This document shows, in pieces, positions 7,838 to 15,112 of a DNA stretch of 18,420 nucleotides (position 1 is the stretch's first letter; every line of letters begins with the position of its first letter). Below the pieces are notes generated by a model, which did not search any database, was not told the origin of the DNA, and worked only from the letters and a program-made list of their open reading frames with translations. The translations under genes and the position numbers were made by a program. The stretch comes from an archaeon (lineage in GTDB: Archaea > Asgardarchaeota > Hermodarchaeia > Hermodarchaeales > Hermodarchaeaceae). The DNA is taken from positions 1 through 18,420 of the forward strand of contig JABXGU010000513.1 of assembly GCA_016550415.1 (NCBI GenBank). Direction: 5' to 3'.

Positions 7838-8350
7838 ATGGACGTCATGGAAGCAATAAGGAACCGGAGAAGCATTCGCCAATATCTAACAAAAGAGGTT
7901 GAAGAAGAGAAAATCAATGCTATTCTTGAAGCCGGTCGATGGGCACCATCAGCTAGCAACCGTCAACCTTGGCATTTCATCGTGATACGAGATCCAAAAA
8001 TGAGAGAACAGTTAGGTGCAATCCATCCAAATGGCTCATGGATGAAGGACTCACCTGTGGTAATTGTAGTGCTGGGTAATCCAAGTAAACACCCCAACTA
8101 TTATCTCTGCGACCCACATCAAGCTGTTCAGAACATGCTACTGGCAGCCCATTCACTGGGACTTGCTACGTGTTGGATGGGGGTTCGTGGCAAAGACTTA
8201 GAGCTTGATTTTAAAAAGTTGCTAGGTGTGCCAGAAGACATTAGAGCAATTTGTGCCATCTCCATCGGCTATTCGAACCAGAAACCATCTAGCACTAGAT
8301 TAGCTCTTAAGAACATAGTTTCTTGGGAAAAATATGGGAAGAATAGATAA
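7838..8350 (+). CDS. Nitroreductase-family FMN-dependent oxidoreductase
   Basis: The 170-residue product is a short member of the nitroreductase family, homodimeric FMN enzymes that reduce nitro compounds, quinones or other acceptors with NAD(P)H. Visible family features are the N-terminal IRNRRSIRQY (7-16), whose arginines contact the FMN phosphate, and APSASNRQPWHFIVI (36-50). AHSLGLATCWMG and the late AICAISIGYS segment follow. The start ATG follows AGGA by a few bases. The gene lies 52 bases after bshC in the same direction and converges with bshA. Its position between bacillithiol genes makes a redox role near that thiol conceivable, but no motif shows this. The physiological substrate is unknown. 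Confidence 0.92.
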   Translation: MDVMEAIRNRRSIRQYLTKEVEEEKINAILEAGRWAPSASNRQPWHFIVIRDPKMREQLGAIHPNGSWMKDSPVVIVVLGNPSKHPNYYLCDPHQAVQNMLLAAHSLGLATCWMGVRGKDLELDFKKLLGVPEDIRAICAISIGYSNQKPSSTRLALKNIVSWEKYGKNR

Positions 8351-8405
8351 TAGCATATCTTTCTCGCCAGCTATGAAATAGTGTTGAACCCTTACCATTG
8401 GTAGA

Positions 8406-9512
8406 CTATCGGTGAATTACACTTTCATAAACAGCTTCATACTGTGGAACGACCTTTTCGGCAGTATGTTTGGATAGGATGGTCGCTCTAGCGTTTTTCC
8501 CAAGTCTCTTGACTAGGACGTCATCGGTGAACACTGCGTAAAGTCGATTGGCAAGAGTATCCAAGTCGCCGAAGGGAACTAACAATCCATTCTCGTTATC
8601 CTTAATGATTTCTGGGATTCCTCCAACTTCTGTTACAATAACTGGAAGGCTACAACTCATGGCTTCAAGTAAAGAGAGGGGAGCGCCTTCCAATTCAGAA
8701 CAGAGGGCAAAACCCCTGGCGCACCTGAGATAACTTTCAACATCTCGTTTGAATCCTAGGAAACGTACACGTCCCATCAGGTCCAAGTCTTTGACAAGGT
8801 TCTCCACATCTGGTCTGGTAGGACCGTCGCCAATTAATAAGAGGTTGGCATCAGGAATTTGGTTGGCAATTTGTGCAAAAGCAGTGACTAAATCTGCAAC
8901 ACGCTTTACAGGTCGGAAATTGGACACATGAATTAGATGCTTACCATGATGATTCCATTTACACAGGCAGTCGCCGGATTGGAAACGATTCGCATCGATG
9001 AAGTTAGTGATTGGATTAAGTTTGCAATGAATTCCCAGTGTCTGGTCAGCAGTCTGGCAGATATGCTTGGATACACAGGTCACAGCATTGGCTGCTTCAA
9101 CAGCAAAACGTGTGGTTGATTGATAAGCAGGATCTGCACCTAACGTATGGACATCGCTTCCATGTAGTGTCACTACATATGGTATGCCTGTCATTTGTCT
9201 GGCAAGGTAGGCTGAGACAGCATGGGGGATGGCGTAATGGACATGTATCAAATCTAGCTTTTGAGATTTTACTACCTGTGCCATCTCTGAAGCTAGTGCT
9301 ACAGTATAGGGGGGATAGCGGAATAGGGGATATTCTAGAACATTCACTAAATCAACGGTAATGTTCTCATAGCGTCCCTCTTGTAATAAGTAGGGTATCT
9401 CGTATGTTATCAAATGAACTTCATGTCCCCGTTGAGCCAACTCAACTGCTAGACGAGTGGCTAGGAGGCCTGATCCTCCAACGCCGGGGTAGCAGGTGAT
9501 GCCAATTCTCAT
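8406..9512 (-). CDS. bshA: N-acetyl-alpha-D-glucosaminyl L-malate synthase BshA
   Basis: BshA is the GT4-family retaining glycosyltransferase that transfers GlcNAc from UDP-GlcNAc to L-malate, the first step of bacillithiol synthesis. The 368-residue protein matches the family throughout. It opens with MRIGITCYPGVGGSGLLAT, then EYPLFRYPPYTVALASEM (60-77), HVHYAIPHAVSAYLARQM (90-107) and TLHGSDVHTLGADP (115-128). The donor-binding EGAPLSLLEAM follows, with the E275/E283 pair spaced as in GT4 enzymes. The YPPY and HYAIPHA blocks are characteristic of BshA rather than of other GT4 sugar transferases. Length is near the roughly 377 residues of Bacillus BshA. The ATG at 9512 gives the canonical N-terminus; a GTG six codons upstream is less likely. 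The gene diverges from bshB and converges with the nitroreductase. Confidence 0.94.
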   Translation of the reverse strand: MRIGITCYPGVGGSGLLATRLAVELAQRGHEVHLITYEIPYLLQEGRYENITVDLVNVLEYPLFRYPPYTVALASEMAQVVKSQKLDLIHVHYAIPHAVSAYLARQMTGIPYVVTLHGSDVHTLGADPAYQSTTRFAVEAANAVTCVSKHICQTADQTLGIHCKLNPITNFIDANRFQSGDCLCKWNHHGKHLIHVSNFRPVKRVADLVTAFAQIANQIPDANLLLIGDGPTRPDVENLVKDLDLMGRVRFLGFKRDVESYLRCARGFALCSELEGAPLSLLEAMSCSLPVIVTEVGGIPEIIKDNENGLLVPFGDLDTLANRLYAVFTDDVLVKRLGKNARATILSKHTAEKVVPQYEAVYESVIHR

Positions 9513-9682
9513 TAGTATCCCAGCGTTCACATACCAAGCTTTCCCTTATCTTTTGCCTTTATGGTAAATATGGTAGTTTGAATATGATACGACGAGTAAT
9601 CTGTATGATTTGTGAACCTACCCAAACGTGAATTGCAAAACATACCGAAGCCTTTTGGCTTTAGCTTGACCATCTATCAATT

Positions 9683-10381
9683 ATGTCTGATAGTACATCA
9701 CATATGTCTGCAAAAATCTCAAGGAAGCTCCTTGTAATTGGAGCCCATGCAGACGACGAAACATTCGGTTGCGGTGGCACAATTGCCCAAGAGGCTAAGC
9801 AAGGAACAAAGGTAACTGTCTGTTGCTTGACCAGTACACCAGAACGTGAAGAAGAGCTCCGAGAAGCCTGCAAGCTCCTCAATGCAGAGGTTATTGTGGA
9901 TGAAGGTGCAGATTTTTCGCTCACAGTTCCAAAGACCGCAAAAAGGTTAATTCCACTAATTCAAGATTGCAAGCCAGAGGTAATCATCACACACAGCTCT
10001 TTTGATTATCACCCGGATCATCGCATAGTTCATAAAGCGGTTCTGCAGGCAGCTGAATGGGCTGGACATGTAACATTAAATCCTGATAAGGCTTGGAGGA
10101 TTCGCCGGTTTTTATGCATGGAAATTAACAATCTAATTCCAATGCCCACATTATTCATTGACATTTCAGAGGTCATTGACCTCAAACGACAAGCAATCAT
10201 TTCCTATCGAACACAGATTAAGAAGACAGAGGGCTACTACCTATCCTTTAATTTACAGAAAGCTCAGCTCCGTGGTATTCAAGCAGGTTTCGAGTTTGCT
10301 GAAGCGTACCAAGAGATTCCCCTTCCAATTCATGGACCCTTCTATTCGCCTTCGAATACAAGACATTCTGTTTTTTCTTAA
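9683..10381 (+). CDS. bshB: PIG-L-family deacetylase, probable BshB
   Basis: This 232-residue protein belongs to the PIG-L/LmbE family of zinc-dependent N-acetylglucosamine deacetylases. Next to bshA and bshC it most likely removes the acetyl group from GlcNAc-malate, the second step of bacillithiol synthesis. The catalytic motif H22-A-D24-D25-E26 is followed by TFGCGGT. The third zinc ligand region is H110-P-D-H113 in FDYHPDHRIVHKAV. The family typically has AHPDDE; here Ala replaces Pro, a tolerated change. Two in-frame ATGs are possible, 9683 and 9704. No clear ribosome-binding site precedes either, so a leaderless transcript is conceivable. The gene is divergent from bshA, with 170 bases between the starts, and stops 10 bases before the convergent UPF0282 gene. 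PIG-L enzymes for other substrates look alike, so the specific role rests on context. Confidence 0.85.
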   Translation: MSDSTSHMSAKISRKLLVIGAHADDETFGCGGTIAQEAKQGTKVTVCCLTSTPEREEELREACKLLNAEVIVDEGADFSLTVPKTAKRLIPLIQDCKPEVIITHSSFDYHPDHRIVHKAVLQAAEWAGHVTLNPDKAWRIRRFLCMEINNLIPMPTLFIDISEVIDLKRQAIISYRTQIKKTEGYYLSFNLQKAQLRGIQAGFEFAEAYQEIPLPIHGPFYSPSNTRHSVFS

Positions 10382-10391
10382 TATGAATTAA

Positions 10392-11360
10392 CTAGGAAAG
10401 CAATTGTGGTGGTTCTTTTATTCGACTTAATTTTATTCCTCGCACCCAACTATTAAAACTGGAGCTGGGCGGATTTGAAGCATATAATTCAGCTCGCTTT
10501 GATTCTAAGAGCTGTTCTTCCTCATTTAGAGCCTGTGCGACAGTGAATAGCTGGTGACCATTATCTCTGGCAACCATTTCTACTGGATCAAACCAGTTAT
10601 GCCAATTTTGATCTCGTAGGAGATGATGGTCAACAATGATTGTGGGAATTTTCTGAGTAAGTAGCTCCAAGTTTTTTGCAGCTTTTGTAATGATGATTGA
10701 GGATACTCGTTCTGGACTTAGATATGTCGGGGGACCTGCCAAGACTAGCATCTGAGGGTGTTGTGAAAGAATCCACTTTGTCGTGTCTTCAGCCATGGGT
10801 CCTTGGACATCAGATGCATGGACTATCGTCATGCCGTTATGAAGTATAGCTGTCATGATTACATATCCCAGTTGGGTTCCTGATTCACCATGAGGCACTG
10901 CTGGAGAAAAACGAACTGTCGTTGCTCCTAATTTAAGCGCCCGTCCATCAGCATAAGCTATTTCTTTGGCAACCCGCTGTGCAAATCTAAAGAAGTCGTA
11001 GCCACGTCCTTGTTGAGACCAATTGATATTTCTTCGGATATCCTTACACCAAATACGTTGCTGCGTATAGAGTTCAGTGGCATCCTCACGATTGGACCAG
11101 AAGAATGCATAGTTTTGAAAAAATGGCATGAAATGGTCATGGTGATAGTGTGATACAACTATTAGGTCAGATTTTTTTGCAGCTTCCTGAATCATCCTTC
11201 TCCGTTTGTCGAGAGCCCCGTATTCCAAAGGATGGGGATGAAGTTGATCCCTAAACCCCAAAGCGACGCCAGGGTCCAACAGAATTCCTGCATCTGGTGT
11301 TTGCACAAATACAGCAAGACTTCTAACGCCTAGGCTTTCTGCAGCTAGGGGAGTTACCAC
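10392..11360 (-). CDS. UPF0282-family metallo-beta-lactamase-fold hydrolase
   Basis: The product is a metallo-beta-lactamase-fold protein of the UPF0282 group, common in archaea and without a firmly known substrate. Visible features are PLAAESLGVRSLAVF at the N-terminus, LLDPGVAL, and the metal-binding SHYHHDHFMPF (HYHHDH at 71-76). VPHG, a HASDVQGP aspartate motif and the family-specific IIVDHHLLRD follow. The metal site looks intact. I prefer the GTG at 11360 because GGGGAG at 11367-11372 lies six bases upstream and the resulting N-terminus fits the family. A GTG at 11414 in the same frame would add 18 residues. TGTATAG near 11416-11422 could be its promoter. The gene converges with bshB, but a role in thiol metabolism is not shown. 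Confidence 0.88.
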   Translation of the reverse strand: MVTPLAAESLGVRSLAVFVQTPDAGILLDPGVALGFRDQLHPHPLEYGALDKRRRMIQEAAKKSDLIVVSHYHHDHFMPFFQNYAFFWSNREDATELYTQQRIWCKDIRRNINWSQQGRGYDFFRFAQRVAKEIAYADGRALKLGATTVRFSPAVPHGESGTQLGYVIMTAILHNGMTIVHASDVQGPMAEDTTKWILSQHPQMLVLAGPPTYLSPERVSSIIITKAAKNLELLTQKIPTIIVDHHLLRDQNWHNWFDPVEMVARDNGHQLFTVAQALNEEEQLLESKRAELYASNPPSSSFNSWVRGIKLSRIKEPPQLLS

Positions 11361-11558
11361 AATATTCTCCCCGATAACTAGACCATTTTTGTCTGGCAAT
11401 CTATCTTTCTGCACTATACATTCGCCAACTATGCTGACACATTCAGTGCTCAGAATACTCTGCTATCAGTTATTATGCTCAACAGATACATCTATTAATC
11501 TAATATGAATAAAAAAGCCTCAAAAATGTGAAGAAAACACTTCAGAGTAAAAGCATAC

Positions 11559-11613
11559 AAGGAAAGAGAAAAGAGAAGAGGACAGATTGGTTACTTTTCT
11601 TCCCTTTCTCTTT
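11559..11613 (-). terminator. Purine/pyrimidine hairpin after the bactofilin-like gene
   Basis: A purine tract at 11559-11582 and a pyrimidine tract at 11594-11613 can pair imperfectly around a short loop. On the reverse strand, just past the stop of the bactofilin-like gene, this gives a stem ending in a long C/T-rich run, a plausible archaeal termination region. The rest of 11361-11558 shows only the UPF0282 upstream region and AT-rich sequence. Confidence 0.45.
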
Positions 11614-11625
11614 GATTAAATTTCT

Positions 11626-12819
11626 TTAAATTCTGAGTTTTTCAGGAGGTGGAAGTTTATCTACCTTCTGAGGTTCTTTTCGGAGGTGAATATCCTTTTC
11701 CATCTCAAGTGTACTAACATATAGTAAATCCCCCTCTACGGTGACACCTCGTTCGAGATAGATGTCCCATCCGTAGAGATTTTTGACACGTGCATTTTCT
11801 TCGGCTCTAATTGATTCACCATAAAATGATTCGCCTCGTGCACGTTCACGAATAAGGATTCGTCCACCCTCAACAAAACCTTGTACTTCACCACGTCGCC
11901 CAATGCGGAACTCTTTCTCTGCTTTTATGTGAGATGCCTTGATGGATCCTCCGATATCAATCGTGGGACTATCAATTGTGCCTTCGACCTTGAGGGTTCC
12001 CCCCACTCTAATACTTTCATTTGCTTGAAAATCTCTGCCAATTTTGACCACACCACCCACCTTTAGTTCTCCTGCAAGTGTAAGGCTTCCTTCTACCTTA
12101 AGGACGCCACCAATGTCAAGAGATTCACCTTTTGCATCTCCTTCGATTTTAACCATACCTCCCACATCTATTCTTTCAAAGGTTAAGTCACCTAAACTCT
12201 TGAATGAACCCCCAATATCAACCGATAGAATTTTTGAACCAGGACCAACAACTGCTGCACCACCGACGTCTAAATTATCGATTTCCATAGCGCCAGTGGC
12301 TTTGAATGCACCACCAACATCTACACACTTGATAGTGCCAGTATTACAACTGATGGCACCACCAACATCTAGTTCTTCAACATTGATTGTACCTTCGACC
12401 TTAATGGCACCACCAACATCTACTCGCTCAACTTTAGCATCGCCTTTTACAGTGAGCGCACCACCACAGTTAACCGATTTGCATTCTAAATTCTTACCAA
12501 CACGGAGGGAGCTATCAACATCAAAGCGATTTGCTTGGGCAGACCCATTTACTAAAAGTCCACCTCTGTCTACCTGCGCAGAAGTTACTACTGATAAATC
12601 ACCCTCAATTTCTATTTCGTCGCGACAATCAGTTTCCAGTCTCCCACATTTCAAGGAACCTTTGATTAGCGTTCGTCCCCTTATACGAAGAGTACCTTTG
12701 ATATCAATTTCAGGACCATCCTTAGGAATTACAACTTGGCAATCTATGAGTTCAACATCGCCGTTGACCTGACCCAAATGAACTTGTTCTTCTCGTTTAA
12801 ATTTCAAAGATTCTGCCAT
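11626..12819 (-). CDS. Bactofilin-like polymer-forming beta-helix protein
   Basis: This 397-residue protein appears to be a long right-handed beta-helix of the bactofilin/polymer-forming cytoskeletal type. From about residue 100 to 290 it consists of near-identical rungs beginning with (L/V)D(V/I)GG and recurring about every 17 residues, each rich in Gly, Val and Ile. The C-terminal part changes to GRRGEVQGFVEGG, then ENARVKNLYGWDIYLERGVTVEGDLLYV, and ends in a Pro-rich KLPPPEKLRI tail. This arrangement is seen in archaeal proteins annotated as polymer-forming cytoskeletal. There is no signal peptide or membrane segment, so it is probably cytosolic or membrane-peripheral. The ATG at 12819 is preferred to a TTG five codons upstream. 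It has a strong TATA box and an unusual repeat upstream of it. Assembly into filaments is inferred from the family. Confidence 0.8.
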   Translation of the reverse strand: MAESLKFKREEQVHLGQVNGDVELIDCQVVIPKDGPEIDIKGTLRIRGRTLIKGSLKCGRLETDCRDEIEIEGDLSVVTSAQVDRGGLLVNGSAQANRFDVDSSLRVGKNLECKSVNCGGALTVKGDAKVERVDVGGAIKVEGTINVEELDVGGAISCNTGTIKCVDVGGAFKATGAMEIDNLDVGGAAVVGPGSKILSVDIGGSFKSLGDLTFERIDVGGMVKIEGDAKGESLDIGGVLKVEGSLTLAGELKVGGVVKIGRDFQANESIRVGGTLKVEGTIDSPTIDIGGSIKASHIKAEKEFRIGRRGEVQGFVEGGRILIRERARGESFYGESIRAEENARVKNLYGWDIYLERGVTVEGDLLYVSTLEMEKDIHLRKEPQKVDKLPPPEKLRI

Positions 12820-12870
12820 TTTATTCACTATCAATTTAGATTTAATCTATTGAATAAAGTCTCTAGCTTG

Positions 12871-12880
12871 TTATATAAAG
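12871..12880 (-). promoter_or_regulatory. TATA box for the bactofilin-like gene
   Basis: The reverse strand reads CTTTATATAA, a close match to the archaeal TATA box. Start is predicted near 12848, leaving a leader of about 30 bases. Direct repeats lie immediately upstream. Confidence 0.65.
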
Positions 12881-12884
12881 CGGG

Positions 12885-12912
12885 CTCACAAAATGGGGTC
12901 ACAAAATGTGAC
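12885..12912 (-). promoter_or_regulatory. 13-bp phased repeat and palindrome (operator-like)
   Basis: On the reverse strand two half-sites, TTGTGAC and TTGTGAG, are separated start to start by exactly 13 bases, and the second ends 5 bases before the TATA box. The outer one is also part of the palindrome GTCACAAAATGTGAC (12898-12912), which reaches the stop codon of the upstream methyltransferase gene. The arrangement recurs at 17304-17336 before another TATA box. This suggests a site for a regulator acting on both promoters. Confidence 0.55.
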
Positions 12913-13508
12913 TATTTTTTGGCAAAGATCCAGTAGGGGGTTTCACCGCCACATTCAACCACTTCATCACGGATAATTTCAAAGCCAGCTTGTTTCACTA
13001 GAGAGAGTGATTTTTCTCTACTTGGGTGACTCCAGAACATGGTTGTCCCCATGTAATCCTCCGTACCCTCCCATTCGTCTGAACCTGTACCAACGAATAG
13101 AATGCCTCCTGGCCTGAGAACTCGGTAGAAGTTCTGGAAAATGATAGAATGTTTTTCCGTTTGTACATGAATGATTGCATATGTGGATACAACACCTTCA
13201 AAGGAACCATCTGGGAACATAAGTTGTGTCATATCGCCTTCCAAAAATTCAGCCTCAGGCACTTGTCGACGGGCGAGCTCAAGCATACTTGTTGAAAAAT
13301 CAATGCCTGTGACGATGAATCCCTGTTTAACCAGATACTTTGCAATGGGTACGCCGCACCCACAACCAGCATCCAATATTCTGGCACCTTTAGGGAGAAG
13401 TGATGCAAAATACTCCAATTCTCTGTCATTGTTGAAGCGATTTCTGGATGCATTATATTTTAAGGCAATTCTATTGTAACCATTTCTAACGATATCATCT
13501 TTCTTCAA
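12912..13508 (-). CDS. Class I SAM-dependent methyltransferase
   Basis: The 198-residue product is a class I (Rossmann-fold) methyltransferase of the Methyltransf_11/25 type. Motif I is ILDAGCGCGVPIAKYL (D46-A-G-C-G-C-G52) for SAM binding. The acidic end of strand 2 is ITGID-like (VTGIDFSTSMLELA). LEGDMTQLMFPDGSFEGVVS and VLRPGGILFVGTG mark motifs II and III. The fold is complete and the substrate unknown. The start is a TTG, unusual but well supported by GAGGTGA at 13516-13522, seven bases away. The gene lies upstream of the bactofilin-like gene in the same direction, but that gene has its own promoter. A role in N-methylating bacillithiol, as NmbA does in Chlorobi, would be a guess from distance alone. 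Confidence 0.9.
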   Translation of the reverse strand: MKKDDIVRNGYNRIALKYNASRNRFNNDRELEYFASLLPKGARILDAGCGCGVPIAKYLVKQGFIVTGIDFSTSMLELARRQVPEAEFLEGDMTQLMFPDGSFEGVVSTYAIIHVQTEKHSIIFQNFYRVLRPGGILFVGTGSDEWEGTEDYMGTTMFWSHPSREKSLSLVKQAGFEIIRDEVVECGGETPYWIFAKK

Positions 13509-13594
13509 TGGAAAATCACCTCAACAGTTTAATCACCTAGCTGATGAGGTGCAAAGGTAATAGAAATTAGTTTTTCATGTTTGGCGTCAATTGA

Positions 13595-13897
13595 TTATAC
13601 ACTAACGAATGGTTCTGGTATGGGCATTCCAACTAACGATACCATTCTTTTGTAATGTTCAAGGTATTGGCGTCCACGAACGGTAACTCGAAACATGCGT
13701 CTGCCATCCTCCTCCTCTTCAGATAGTAGGTCACGATCTCGCATGAATTCAATGATTGTTTTAGCGCGATCAACAGGTAGATTTGTGGAACGGGCTGCAC
13801 GTGTGAGTGGACAATAGCCGTGAATAATCATCACACGGATTATCATTGCATAGATATCATAACGTGTACGTTTGAGGAGTTCTCGCGCTTTAGACAA
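13595..13897 (-). CDS. Archaeal winged-helix protein (HTH_45-like)
   Basis: This short protein of about 100 residues looks like the archaeal single-domain winged-helix family typified by HTH_45. The first helix is RYDIYAMIIRVMIIHG, followed by a turn and LTRAARSTNLPVDRAKTIIEFMRDRDLL, where the second part is the likely recognition helix. The acidic EEEEDGRRMFRVTVRGRQYLEHYKRM segment gives the wing and final helix. The frame stays open to 13957. I choose the TTG at 13897 because GGTGG lies six bases before it and it avoids an odd tryptophan-rich leader. An ATG at 13921 would add eight residues. It is a probable DNA-binding regulator with unknown targets. The 170 bases to the divergent transporter gene may be its target region. 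Confidence 0.75.
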   Translation of the reverse strand: MSKARELLKRTRYDIYAMIIRVMIIHGYCPLTRAARSTNLPVDRAKTIIEFMRDRDLLSEEEEDGRRMFRVTVRGRQYLEHYKRMVSLVGMPIPEPFVSV

Positions 13898-14127
13898 TTT
13901 ATACCACCATATCCATATCATTCTATCAAAATAAATAATCGATGACAGAGGATTCAAAGAGATATCCTAGGTTCATTGATGATACACTCTATGTTATAAA
14001 ATTTGACCAGTGCTTATCGAGTCCCAGCAGAAAAAGTGGGTGTGTTCATCTAGTTCGTTACAAAATGTCCATCGTCTTTAGTTAATTTCCGGTTAATTTT
14101 TCAATGTGAACTGTATTTGCAGAGACA

Positions 14128-15024
14128 ATGACTGATGAACGAGCAGGAACAGCATTCATTATCTGTGGCCTCTTTATTTATGGCATCCATCCTGTTGTAG
14201 TAGAGTTTGGTGACCTCTTTTTGGCACCATTTTTCTTTGCAGGTGTAGCTACGATTCTTGCTGGAAGCATTTCAATTCCGCTAGCAAAGAAAGCTCATAG
14301 AAAACTTTCACTATCTTTAACTCGCCGGGATTGCCTACGCCTTGTTCTAGCGGGTTTCTTTGGAACCTTTCTCGCCTTTGGATGCTTTTTCCTTGGACTA
14401 CAATTCACAAGTAGTAATAATGCTGCTGTCATCCTTCGTTCAGAATTAGTATTTGCTCTAATCTTTGGCTACTTCTTCTTAAGTGAATCAATTTCTATAA
14501 AGCAGGCATTGTTGATGATTACGATTCTTAGTGGCGTATTATTGGTTGTAATGACCACAGAGGCACTTACATTGACCTTTGGGGATTTCCTCCTTTTAGT
14601 TACACCTGCAGCTTGGGCAGCTGGGCATACTTGTGCTAAACCCACTTTGAACCGTGTCTCTCTATGGACTGTAGTGGCTTTTCGAAATCTTGTGGGTGGT
14701 AGTCTTTTGCTCCTCATAGCATCTGGAATTGTCTTCCTTGGAGGCTCGCTAGTTCTAATTCCGATTTTGACAACAATAGTGGGAATAGTGGTTATAGAGG
14801 TGCTAGTGATTCTTCTTGGTCACAGTTTATGGTATGCTGGGATTCGAAGAATAAACTTAGGAAAAGCGACTGCCCTGATTGCTGGAGCCCCGATAGTAAC
14901 ATTCCTCCTTTCAACAGTGGTCTTAATGGTACCTCCTACATTATGGCAACTAGCTGGTGCAATTATTGTAATAGCTACCACAATTTTACTAAGCCGCGAA
15001 GTTAGCCTTCGACGAAACACATAG
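14128..15024 (+). CDS. EamA-family (DMT) transporter
   Basis: This 298-residue protein is a member of the drug/metabolite transporter superfamily with two EamA repeats and about ten membrane helices. The first repeat ends with the typical LQFTSSNNAAVILRSELVFALIFGYFFLSE pattern. The second contains GHSLWYAGIRRINLGKATALIAGAPIVTFLLS and a final helix before the basic RREV-like end. Members export or import small metabolites such as amino acids or nucleotide precursors. The substrate cannot be predicted here. The ATG has only a weak GAG upstream. CTTTAGTTAA near 14079 is a possible promoter, giving a leader of about 20 bases. The gene starts a two-gene forward-strand run with the S9 peptidase, which probably has its own promoter. 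Confidence 0.9.
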   Translation: MTDERAGTAFIICGLFIYGIHPVVVEFGDLFLAPFFFAGVATILAGSISIPLAKKAHRKLSLSLTRRDCLRLVLAGFFGTFLAFGCFFLGLQFTSSNNAAVILRSELVFALIFGYFFLSESISIKQALLMITILSGVLLVVMTTEALTLTFGDFLLLVTPAAWAAGHTCAKPTLNRVSLWTVVAFRNLVGGSLLLLIASGIVFLGGSLVLIPILTTIVGIVVIEVLVILLGHSLWYAGIRRINLGKATALIAGAPIVTFLLSTVVLMVPPTLWQLAGAIIVIATTILLSREVSLRRNT

Positions 15025-15112
15025 CAAAGAACCACTCCTTCAAAGCCTGCACTTATGAATAAAATAATAAGGATGCCTCTATGTTATCAGCAAAATAAAT
15101 TTGGTGAAAAAA

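Noticed and set aside
11559..11613. Triplex-forming (H-DNA) mirror repeat in the purine/pyrimidine tracts
   Set aside because: The tracts are on opposite strands as an inverted, not mirror, arrangement and are imperfect. A termination region is the simpler reading.
12100..12450. CRISPR-like or satellite repeat with a 51-base period
   Set aside because: The repeat is in frame with the 17-residue rungs of a protein, copies are imperfect, and there are no unique spacers.
12044..12772. Long 242-residue forward-strand open frame rich in Pro, Ser and Thr
   Set aside because: It is the mirror frame of the repetitive bactofilin-like gene. Its repeats simply reflect the antisense of the GG-rich rungs.
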